A stretch of 64,000 bases of DNA from Anarhynchus alexandrinus. Lineage: Eukaryota; Chordata; Aves; Charadriiformes; Charadriidae. The stretch lies in contig VUYV01000119.1 of NCBI GenBank assembly GCA_008711295.1, forward strand, positions 2,696,919 to 2,760,918. Direction: 5' to 3'. Under the pieces are notes generated by a model. It made no database searches. It worked only from the letters and a program-made list of their open reading frames with translations, and was not told the DNA's origin. Position 1 is the stretch's first letter. The number at the start of each line of letters is the position of its first letter. The position numbers were made by a program, and so were the translations under genes. Shown in pieces: positions 48,238 through 59,500 of the stretch.

Positions 48238-48912
48238 TGTCCTGGTTTGAGCGACACAGGACTAATTTCTATTTCAGTAATTTTACTCTTCAGTAAAATA
48301 TTTTCTAATGCTTGGGAAAACTGTACTTTTAGAAGACCCTAGTGTCTGAATTTATGAAAATACTTTATAGTCAGCTATGGTATGTGGGTTTCAAGGTCTC
48401 AGTGGTTTTGAGCTCACCAGGTGCAGGGATCAGGAGGAGCAAAACCCAGGCACTTGACCCAAGCTGACCAACAGGATTATTTCATACCATGAATGTCATA
48501 TTCAATATAAATTAGAAAGTTTGCTGAGGAATTCTCTCTCTTCCTGGATGGCAATGATCCTGAGAACTTCTTGCCCCGGTGCCGGACCCCTGGGCCCTTC
48601 CCTTCCTCCCAAAGCCGTAGCACTCAGTGTCCGACATTTGCTGTCCACTGCTGGGAGTGCACAGCTTCCTACAGATAGAATTGGCTGAGTATAAACCTTG
48701 TATATTTTATAGCGGCATCAGGATCAATATTGGTTCTTTAGTATTATTAATGTTAATTATTTAGTGTTATTCTATTAAATCTGTTTATATTTCAACCCCT
48801 GAAGTTTCCTTGTTTTTTCCCAATTCCCCTTCCTGCGTGGGGAGGGGTCACCGGGTGATAGAATAATTGTCTAAATGACAATAAATTGTTGTGGATTCTT
48901 CAAACCGTAACA
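48238..48912 (+). repeat. Solo ERV LTR with probable 5-base target duplication
   Basis: Opens TGTCCTGGTTTGAGCGACACAGG and ends ..GACAATAAATTGTTGTGGATTCTTCAAACCGTAACA, the terminal sequences of a common avian LTR type that differs from the LTR at 45106. ACAGT precedes it and ACAGG follows it, a 5-base duplication with one mismatch. Internal TATA-like (GTATAAACC) and ATTAAA elements fit LTR promoter and polyadenylation functions. No internal retroviral sequence adjoins it. Confidence 0.78.
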
Positions 48913-51900
48913 ACAGGGCTTTCCAGAGTGTCCCAGCATCACTTCCCAAGCCTGAACCAGCCCTGCAGGTCTTTTGGCTCAGAGATGCTTCTGCTGGCTG
49001 CCTGTGAGTGCTGCCCATTAAAACATTCCTGAGTGTGAAGCCACATGCCTCCCACGTGATTGCTAGTGGAACACACCTCGACTGTACGTCTGTACGTGTG
49101 CAATTACTGCTCTCATGCAAAGCACCCAGAAGGTTCCTTTCCATATGGGCAGCTATTTCTGAATAAACACATGGAGAATAATCACAGCTGTGGAACACAC
49201 CTTTTCTAACCATAAGATAGAGGGGAAAAACATGTGTTTTTTCCTCAAACCAAATTGTTCCAAAGCTTCCTTCAAGCCACAGCAACAGCAGTGTAAAGAT
49301 GCTGGAAGTCCAGCAAATTCTAGCTGCACAATTCTGCGCCTTAGAGTATATTAACATCCCACATGTGACCTGGATCGGAGGCATTGATGCTGCCACAGTG
49401 AGTCAACACTTTTTGGTATCTCAGTAGAGAATGCATGCAGCAAAACTATGGCAGATATTTATAGAATAATGTACAAGTAAATGCTGTCAATACACTTTTC
49501 CATAGAAACTGAAGCTGGGCTTGCTACCTAAATGTACACCTGCAGTGTACTCACTGAAGCCAACAAGCTTTACTGAAGTCACCAAAGAAAGGGAAGGTGT
49601 TTGGGAATTTAGTGTTCCATTACATTACATTGCAATTCTTAATGAACTCTCATGACTCCTGATTTATTTATTTGTCACTGCTCAGGCAGAAATGTAAAAG
49701 CCCATGAAATGGGATCCAGCCCCAAATTTATTTAAGAAACTGCTGCTGGTGGCAGCAAGAAATGAGGAAAAGCCTGTAAGGCAGAGCGTAACAACCCAAG
49801 ACAGAGACATTTGGTAGGGGTCAGCCTTGGCACCCCCATGCTGTAGATAACCTTGAGGAGGAGCCTGCCTCACCGTTTGGATGGCAGAGGTCAGTGGGCT
49901 CTGGGTGCAGAACTAGACAGTGTCCAAGCTCAGGAACAGTATGAGTGGGAGGGGAATCAGTTCTCAAACCTGGGCTTCTGTCTGAGGCTTAGAGTGCCAT
50001 GGACACTGACTTTTTCAAATCTGCTATTTATTTCTTCTACACCACCAAGCCAGAGACAGGCACAACAGGCACCTCCAGTGCACGTAGAAGAAGGAAAGCT
50101 AAGAGAGATGCCCAGATGTGGGTGCCACCGGCTGCCAAAGCTCTCTGCCCCACCACCCCAACAAGGTACATCCCCAGCCTTGGCCTTCACGGCAGGGTTG
50201 CAGGCTGGGCTGCTGTCAGAGATGGTGGCAGGGCCACTGCTGGGACCACAGGCTGAACCAGAACAGTGCAGAGGCGTTTTTAAACCACATCACGATATAA
50301 CTGAAAATTCCTCTTCCTCATTCAGGACTCAAGTCAAAATCGAGCACGGACGGTCTGGAAATGTGACCCACATCATAAAAATACATAGCAGGACATGTGC
50401 TCACATATTAGCAAGGGCAGGGCTGTGCTCCTTCCAAGATGTGTTGACTAAATAAATGAAGAAATCCTTTGCATTCCTATTTTTCCTGTAGGTACAATGT
50501 GTAAACTATATAATCTGGGAAGGATTTGTCTGATGCAAGTACCATCAGCAGGGCATTGGGGACATCCAGCCAGTCCCCTTCTGAAGGTATCAATATTGCC
50601 CTCTGCACCTAAGCCACTGTAAGGGCAGCTGAGTTGTCTTCTTTCGTATCATTTTGCTGGAGGCAAAATTGGGTAAGCAAGAGGGAAGATTCCTGCTATG
50701 ACCGCCGTGTCCAGGCTGCGTACGGCACCTTCACAGTACAAAGAGACACATTGTTCATCCAAATAGCTGCCTAAAAAGCTGATGGCTGCAAAGGGTCAGA
50801 GCTCCATGGCTAAATTTCTGCAGAAAGCAGAGATCAGCAGGCATTACCTGAATAACTGTCCCACTGAGCTGCTACAAGAGTCATCCAGATTTTACTCCTC
50901 TTAGAGAGGACAGCAGATGCTCTGCCTGCTGCCTGGGGAGGTGCTGCAGCTCCTGACACTGAAACATGGTGTCACTATACAGCTTCTCCTTTACAATAAA
51001 ACCAAAACTCTCCTGACACTCATATGCGGTCCCCTTTCCCCTTTCTCTTTGAATTTCATCCTTGAACATTAAAATCAAGGAATAATAAAAAAAAAAATAG
51101 GACAGCTTCTGATCTGCCAGTGGAGCTGACCTAAACTTGCTTGAGTACAATGGAGGTCAGAGCAGAGCCTTATCCCAGGCTTGGGAGAAGAGAAGATTTC
51201 TTATGTCTCATGTTTCTCTGAGTTACTGGGTAAAGTGAATGTTTTAGATTTAATTTGCAGATGATCAGAACAAGGAAAGAAAGCTGCCAGTGGCAGATAG
51301 GCATATGGCTAGCTGTGGTTGTACCTGGTATGTGATTTTTTTCCCCTTCTGTTTGTGAAACATTTTTTAGTATAATTCTTCAATCATCTGAAATGTTAGA
51401 GTCTCTCCATTTAACAAGTCAGGAAATGCAAGGAGTGAGGGTTAGTAATAGTTATAAATTACTTCTCTAAATTTTGTCAGCATAAAAGGTTGGTTTTCCT
51501 GATTTCATGATATGCTTCCAAATCCACAGAACTGGATGTGCAACCTTTATTATTATTCTCAGCTAATTAAAATTTTAGCTTTTGCCACTGATATGTTCAA
51601 GATGCTTTTTGCTTTTTTAAATTGTTCTTATCTTTTGCTCCCATGAAAAGAAGAAGAAAACCCCTAAAGAGGCAATTATGTTCATTACAGTCCAGAAGAA
51701 CTGAGCAGTTGGGAAAGACCAAAATATTTGAAATATGTTAAATTTTGCAGGTAACGTTTTTGTTACAGTTGGTAGTGAGGAAAAATCAGGTTGTCTTTGA
51801 TTTTTATAATGAAATTGAAAGAAAAGGAAAAAAAAAACCCTCAAAGGATGGATTTGAGACTAAGTCTCCAGACAGAGTGTCAGGATGTTTGAGTGCAATG

Positions 51901-53408
51901 GCAGTATCACAAAAGCCCTGTGTGATATAGGCCAAGTTGTTTTCTTCCTCATTTTCAGCAGTTCATTGCCTTCTCCTGGGGTGAGAGCCACCTGTATACT
52001 CAGATATACCCTCCTCTCCTGGCCATGACCCGTTCAATGTGGGTTTGTCTCAGCAAGGCTCTGGTTTGTATATTTATTAAATTTGATTTACATGTCTTAA
52101 AGATGCCCAAAGCTTTGATATCCTGAAATAGGTAGCTGACCAAAAAACCAGGATGCATTATTACAGTAGGGCGTAATTTTATGTCAATAGTATAATGCAA
52201 TTATTGCTTGACCTAAAAAAAAACCCATAATGTCTTATATAGGTAACTTTTGCAACATACCAAACTCCCAGAAGCAGTGTTGGTTTTTTTACATTTTTCA
52301 AAAATCCTGAATTCTTTTTTTTATATTTTTTCTGTTTCTTTTCTTTTTCCCTTTTTTTTTTTGACACAATGGTAAGAAAATCACAGCATTGAGCCTACAC
52401 GTTGGGAAAAAGATGGAGAAACCCATGAGGAAAAACTAAGTCTCATTGCTTAATCCCCCCAAAATCCAGGATCCTCCAGTGAGAGCAGAAAAGGCCATGG
52501 ATATATTGGTTTTCCTCTTTTAAATAGAATTATTATTATTTTTTCAGCAGATACACTTAGGACCACTAAATGCAGAACATTTGAAGAAAATCAAGACAAA
52601 AGGACAATTTTTCATGGCAAAAGCAACTAGAGACTAGATTAACTTTTAAATTCATGACCTAGATTATGGTAAAGAAAAAAAAAGAGTGTAGTTTCAATTT
52701 AAATTTTCAATTTACATTGATGTTAAAGAGAAGCTATGATGCTGTTAAGAGCAACTTTTCAAATTAGACCCACACTTCATGGTCTGCTGTTGAAAAAGGA
52801 TTTTAAAATCTAATTTTCTGAAATGTCAGAAAAGAAATATTGCCTTTTGTGTTTGTCACAATTCCCTGTAACCCAGAAAAGAGGATATCATTGCGGTGCT
52901 TATTTGTAAAATGTGCTTTGTGAAGATGTCCTTTGTACCCTTCTGCTGTGCAGAGGTGAAAGAATGCAGGAGGAAAGTGAAAGAAGAGTTTGGTCTTGCT
53001 AGTATTTAGGCAGATTAAGGGGAAAAAGCCTTTTGGAAGCACTTCAAACCGAAGAACAAAAACTACTGCTGGTGCTTGAAACACTGAAAAACTGCAAAGT
53101 TCAAATGAAGTTACTGAAAGGAGAGATAGCATATATTCAAAATAAAGCAAATCTGTCTTCTTGAGTTCAGGGTTCACTCGTTCTGTCTCACATGTATATC
53201 AGTCCCAGACTGTGCTTTCCACACACCGTACTGGACTGTGTGTCAGCTGAAGGATCAATAGTGTACCTGGTGAAAAAAGGCTGATGAGTAAATAGGAAAG
53301 AACTTTGCCTTTAGAAAAAGAACAGATGCGTAAGTTATTTTAGGGTGAGTTTTCTGTGTTCCCTCTTTCATGCATGTGCTGGAGACCTTCAACTGAGAGA
53401 ATCTTTTC

Positions 53409-53439
<31 letters not shown>

Positions 53440-56422
53440 CTTTTCTTTTCTTTTCTTTTCTTTTCTTTTCTTTTCTTTTCTTTTCTTTTCTTTTCTTTTC
53501 TTCCCTTCCCTTCCCTTCCCTTCCCTTCCATTATGTTATATTTGAATGTGGCTTTGAACCAGAATATTTTGCATTATACTAGAAATCCCAATCCCACTCA
53601 ATCTGAAGAATCTGTAATACTAGAGAATGATCATTTTATACAAACCTAGAGACAGAGAAATAAAACATAAGGAATTTTAAGTCTAGTCATAAATATTTAT
53701 GTATACACTTGCTCTTTTTTTGTGAGAGACAGTGAGAAAAATTCCTATTTCGTTACAGTTACTGGTTTGTATTTCGGACAAAAAATGACTTTATTAAGAG
53801 TCAGAACAGCTCATTAAATTCAAGCATAAAATAGTTATGCAACATATTGCTATGGATAGCTGCTATGCACACACACATATATATTCATATTTCACAAGGA
53901 AGCAAAAATGTGCAAATCCAATTAAAAACAAGTGAAAGCAAAAAGTGTTTCTTGCAAGGTCCCCTTTAAAAGCAATCCGTGAAAATATCTTGCTGTGAGT
54001 TCATACATGGCTATTTGTCTAGCTGTGCAAACAGACCTCAGTCCCCTGGCAAACAAGCCAGTGCGGGCAATGGAAAGCCCCTCTCCTGCCCTCTGATAAA
54101 GACTGGCACAACAGCGAGATTTTGGTGTGACCCCACAGCGCAGACTTGCCTTTCCTGTGACTTCAGGAGTAGGAAATCCATGCTGGCTGTGTTGCAGTCT
54201 TCTGCAAATTGCTGATTTTTCAGCTGGGAGAGCTCCGTATGTGTTTCTCAGGGAAAGGGCATTAACCCTGTGGATGTTGATTTTTTTTGTTTTCTTACTT
54301 TTTTATTTGTATGGAGCAAAAATAAAGGAGCCATTCATACTCGTTTCTTGTTCTGTTTTAGTGACTGAGGTTGCTCAGTGATTGCATCAGCCCAAACCTC
54401 AGATGGCAGCTGTATAAGAACTAGCAGTGGAACTATCTCTGAAAATGACAGGAGCCTTAGCATGCTCCGCAGCTACTGCTCTTAATTAGCTTCCCCCATT
54501 ATCTTCTCTTTGTTCATGCAAGAGTGTGAAGTCCTTGTTTTACCAGCTGCAAGTTCAACAAGCTGCCCAGGGAGAGCATGAGCCCTGTTCCCAAGAGAAT
54601 AAAACATTTGTCTTTGTGCTGAACACAGAGCAGCTTCGTGGTGGAAATCTCTGCTCTTCCTCACCACCTAGATTGGGTTTGGGAGGTCAGAGGCCCTGAG
54701 GAAAATGATGTGATTTTGGCATGGAAATAAGTTTTGTCAGTGCATAACTGCAGAGGGAATGAAAGGGTGGAGAGAGAGGGCAGAGTGAAAATAACTTTCG
54801 TTGTAACAGTTCCCATTTCTCATCTCCTGTAAACGTTACCCAAAGAGCATGGATTTGGACCCTGAGGATCCACAGGTACCTTTCCACACCTTCTCCCTCC
54901 TGACTGACAACTGAAGTGAGTGTGGAAGCCAGAAGAGCAAGGGGGAAAGCAATTGACTGTCTCTTAGAAAAAAACTATGCCTAGAGCAGGCAAACCTTAG
55001 CTTTTGTTAACATGCCTTTGAATCCAGAAACATTCTGGTTGCTACTGCTGCTGGTACTTTCTGTTGACCGCTAATGGGCAGAAAGTACTTGTCATCCATC
55101 TGTTTTTGTCTCAGAGGGAGCTACCACACTTGTGAGATACTCAGTGTAAAATAGTGAACTGGTTTGTTGACACCTTACACCTTCTTCTCTTCCCCTACCT
55201 CCTTGTCTTGAAGCAGCTCTTGCTGGAGCTACTTTGAAGAGCAAGGCAAGGGATGTCTCTTAGGCAAGGGGAGGGGTGAGGTGGAGGTCCCTTTACGCTC
55301 ACAGTGCAACATGATTGTGGGCAGCGCGTCCTTGCTGTGAGCATGAGTTCACTTTACAGACAACAGAGTGCCGATTTAAGGCATCCATTGCTAAATAATT
55401 AAAGACAGAGACTTAAATGTGGTGTATTAAAGGGCAGTTTATCCCCAGAACTTGTGGGCAGCCATGTGATCATTTCTGGGATTTGACCTGCCTGTAGATC
55501 AGATGGGCATTTTTCCATTCTCATGAGTAAACAAAATCATGTTTGGGAGAAAATGATCAAGTAAAGGCTTGCAAAAATGAGACCTGATGAGAGTTTCAGT
55601 TTGTTCTTTCATTTGCCTTTGATCAAAACTGGTTCCTGCACAAACAGTCATTCATCAGATTATTTTTTTCCCCCTGTTTTTGAGTATTCTGCCTTTTAAG
55701 AAATTGTGTGTCTTTCCTGCAGTCTGGAATCTCTTCAGTTGATGAGTCATCTGATGTGCTTATGCTAAGTTGAGACTAATTACCCTCTGAAAAAGCCCTC
55801 TGTCTTGACCATAAGGGAAAACTTGCCTGAGTAGCTCAGACAGAGACATCCATTATTTCCACTTAAGTTAAAGCAGATGAATGCCTTCAAGCTCTATGCA
55901 TTGGGATGGAGTTGTACAGGCAGTCCAGCGCTGTTCCTTTGGTGCTATCTAAACCAGAAGGAGCTTTCTCTCACCTTTGCTTGACCACAGAGGTGCCGGG
56001 CGTTAAGTAATGGCATAGAGAAGGGACCCATCGCTGGCATTTGTCCCCATTTAAAAGTGCTTTACAGCCACTCTTTTAGCCATGGTGTCTGCTGTGATTT
56101 TGGGATTGCCTTTGCAGTGTTTGTGAAAACTCCTCTCTGCACATGGCTTTTAGTCGCTATTATGTGAAAATATTGAAGCTGGAAAGGGAATGAATGAATA
56201 ATCAAATGTAAAATTGTGGCTTGGTCCAGAATGTCTCTCCCCAGGCTATTACTTTGCGCATCACCAGCATGTCTGTCATTACTGGTTGCACAGCTTTGCA
56301 ATTTATTAATAAATAACCAGGATAGGTAATGTTCTTTGCTGCAATGTGCCATCAGCCCATTTCTTAAAACCTGCACCGCAAGGGTAGGTTGACAGCGGCT
56401 GTTTGGTATTTCTGTTTTGCAG
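48913..56422. other. Intergenic sequence upstream of the C4-like gene
   Basis: Apart from the pentanucleotide microsatellite, I see no gene. Frames at 48848-49396 (minus) and 49853-50455 (plus) lack recognisable features. Promoter elements for the C4-like gene must lie in the right part, but I cannot place them. Confidence 0.65.
53404..53529. repeat. (TTTTC)n-(TTCCC)n pentanucleotide microsatellite
   Basis: About 20 TTTTC units followed by five TTCCC units, a pure polypyrimidine strand of about 125 bases. Open frames reported across it are repeat artefacts. Confidence 0.97.
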
Positions 56423-56440
56423 ATGTTGTAGAGTTTTCCA

Positions 56441-56505
56441 ATGGAGAGGCTGGTATTTTTGATGAGCTTTTGTTCGCTGTTGTCCAATACACAGCAAGCA
56501 CCATC
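56441..56505 (+). CDS. C4-like exon 1: start codon and signal peptide
   Basis: ATG at 56441 opens a 21-codon hydrophobic leader ([16 protein letters not shown]..) and ends with two bases of a split serine codon before a GTAAGT donor at 56506. The next exon supplies the third base (A), so the phase fits exactly. TTCCAATGG gives an acceptable start context. A pyrimidine-rich TTCTGTTTTGCAG ending at 56422 may be the acceptor of an upstream non-coding exon. Confidence 0.82.
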
Positions 56506-59500
56506 GTAAGTACATTTTATTATTAATTCTTCACTCCTAACATATCCCTTGAAACAGAAAGTAGGAAATGTTAATGGTCTTGATAGGGAATCAACAAAGC
56601 CTGTTTCTTGGACCACTTAAGTTGTGCAACCTTAAATAGGTAAATAGTAAAAAGCTTAAAATTGCCCCTTTAAGGCACTTTTAAGGGGAAAGATCTCCAT
56701 TCTGTAACAAATAATTAAAATGTCCTACTAAAGCATGGTGTTATTGCTGTTATTGCTGCTTGTTCATCTTTAGTTTATGACATTTACTGGATTGGAAAAT
56801 CTTGGGAAAGAATAACTCTCCTTTCTATAATTGGTTTATACATTGCAGAAAGCCAAGATTCCACATTTGGGAGAGCTTATCATCTGTTTTAGTAGAGATT
56901 TACATATGTTGATACTGGTTCTTCTAGTTGGACAAATTCCTGGGTTTGGGAAATAGATGTAACTCTGGGAAAATCTATGGAGCAAGTTAAAGGACCTTCA
57001 AATTTACTTTTATCTGTAGGGCAGAGGTACAGGAGAAGAGACTCTTGCTTTGTTCCCACCAGGATCAAGTGTATTCAGGTACTTGGCATTGCCAGAGGAA
57101 ACCTTTGATGAGATATTTGGGCAGTCAGACCAAACTCTCCTCACCTTCTGTATCAGCCCGCTTTTGAGGTTATCTCCAGCCCCAAATACTTATTTCTCTT
57201 CTGGTTTTAATAAGGTGCAGACTCCTGCCTGCAGTCTGGTGTTGACCTCCAGTGTCCACATCAGCATGAAAACTACAGCCCCATAGAAACTTGGTATTGG
57301 GGTACCTATGGTGCATCCTGAGGCAATTTCATCTTCAGTAAAGCACAGGCTTTGCCATCTGTGATAAAATCTTAGTAGAAACGGGGACTGAGTCAGGTTT
57401 TTTCAGAGGTAATTGGATGTGGGAAATACAAGAGGCTGCATGTGTCAGGTATATGAAACTGAACATTATGTCAGGAAAATATCATCATGGTGCTTCAAGA
57501 CCAGATATGGTTTGTGCCTGGCTAGATGAGATTATGGGCAGTGTAGGCTAGTGACCATGTCTGTCCAAGCTGTTGCATAGGTAAACTTTTAAACAACTAA
57601 CTATACTGCTGTAAAGAAAAGACCCTAAATTTCTGTAGTCTATGGCAGAGAGCAAGCGTTACACCATCTTTTCCATATGCAATGACAGGTCTTGTATCAA
57701 GGTTCACTCACCTTTTGCTAAAGGCAACAGACTCTGAATGGGTGATGCAGTGACACTTTAGAGTAACACCCTTTCAATGCCATTGAGAAAATGCAATGAA
57801 CTCAGAATAAATGAAAATGAAAACTTTCTCCTCAACATTCAAGTGTTTGAATGTATATAGATGTCAAACCTGCCTGACTAATGAATCAGAGAAGACAATT
57901 AGACAAATAAAAACAATAAAGATCAGGATCAAGCATTGTATGAGGGTAGATGTAACTGAAGGAAGAGTTTCACCATTCATTGTAAACTTGAAACATTAGA
58001 AAGTATTTTCACAAATATATAAGTAAAAATGATAAAACTTTTTAATGTTTATTGAAGGCTGTTTTGTTTTTCTTTCCCAAAATCCCCATGTTTGTGTGAA
58101 GACTCAGACCACCTATGATACATTTTACTAATCGTGTTGAAAGGGAGAGATAGTTTTTATTCTGTTTTCACAGTGCACCATGGCTATTATCAGGAAAAAA
58201 AAAGAAGAAATTTGAGTTTCATTTGAAAAAAAACATATTGGCTTAATTCCCTTATTTCTATACCCCACTTTTCATTTTATAAATTTAAGAAAGAAGAAAC
58301 ATTTAAAAAAATGTAAAAAAAGAGAAAGTTCAGCCAACCCATTCTGATAATGGTAAAATCAATTACCTTTCATTTTAGAAGTCTTCTGCAGAATAATCAT
58401 TTTCCAAAAGCAGCTTTCTTGACCTCAGAACTGTTCTTTCTGTATGTACAATTATATCATAAGAAGGACACAGACCTGTTGGAGTGGGTCCAGAGGAGGA
58501 CCATGAGGATGATCAGAGGGCTGAAGCACCTCTCCTATGAGGACAGTCTGAGAGAGTTGGGGTTGTTCAGTCTGGAGAAAAGAAGGCTCCGGGAGGACCT
58601 TATAGCAGCCTTCCAGTAGCTAAAGGGGGCCTACAGGAAAGACGGGGAGGAACTCCTTCGTCAGGGACCGTAGCGATAGGATGAGGGGTAACAGTTTTAA
58701 ACTGGAAGAGGGTAGATTTAGATTAGATATCAGGAAGAAATTCTTTACTCTGAGAGTGGCGAGACACTGCAACAGGTTGCCCAGAGAAGTTGTGTGTCTT
58801 GAAGTGTTCAAGACCAGGTTGGATGGGGCTTTGAGCAACCTGGTCTAGTGGGAGGTGTCCCTGCCCATGGCAGGGGGGTTAGAACTAGATGATCTTTAAG
58901 ATCCCTTCCAACTCTAACCATTCTATGATTCTATGACCCTATGATTAAGACAGCTCTTCATATAGTGCGCTGATTTTTGTGTGTAAAAGATACTTGAAAA
59001 AAAGAGGGCAAGAATGATGATCTACATTTTAAAGGTCATGACATTAATTACCAAGAAGCACCAGAGCAGAGTTAAGAATAAAGGAAAGTAATAAAGATAA
59101 AAAACTAAATGCCAACCAGTTTAGTCTCCAACTCAGCCATCCCCAGGGCTGTGGTCTCACCTTCCGTGGTCTCTCATTACCAGCATTTCACAAACAGTGA
59201 CATCTGAATAAAGATCAGCTACTTGAAACCCCATACATATAGTTGTATAGGAAATGGATACCTGCTGTCATATTGAGGCACAAGCTGGCATAATTTAGGT
59301 GCATGAAGATACATGACTTCATAGTATCAAATATGTGTTTATGAATATCTGTTCATTGTCTCTTAATGTATGGCCTGATTTTGTTTCCAGAAAGTTGAGT
59401 TCATAGAACTTTCTCTGAGCTAAACCGGGCTATAAAGTGCGTTGGTGGTGCCTGGGACATATTGCAGGTTTTTTCTCTCCTATCTATAGGGACTTCTGTA

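Noticed and set aside
48848..49396. 182-codon minus-strand open frame at the edge of the solo LTR
   Set aside because: It overlaps the LTR end and has no recognisable similarity to retroviral or host proteins.
49853..50455. 200-codon + strand open frame
   Set aside because: Three frames are open over the same GC-rich stretch, with no domain and no splice support; likely chance.
53345..53649. Open frames rich in Phe/Leu/Ser (+) or Lys/Arg/Glu (-)
   Set aside because: They are translations of the pentanucleotide microsatellite.
57050..57286. 78-codon open frame in C4-like intron 1
   Set aside because: No complement-family similarity, and exon 1 joins exon 2 in exact phase without it.
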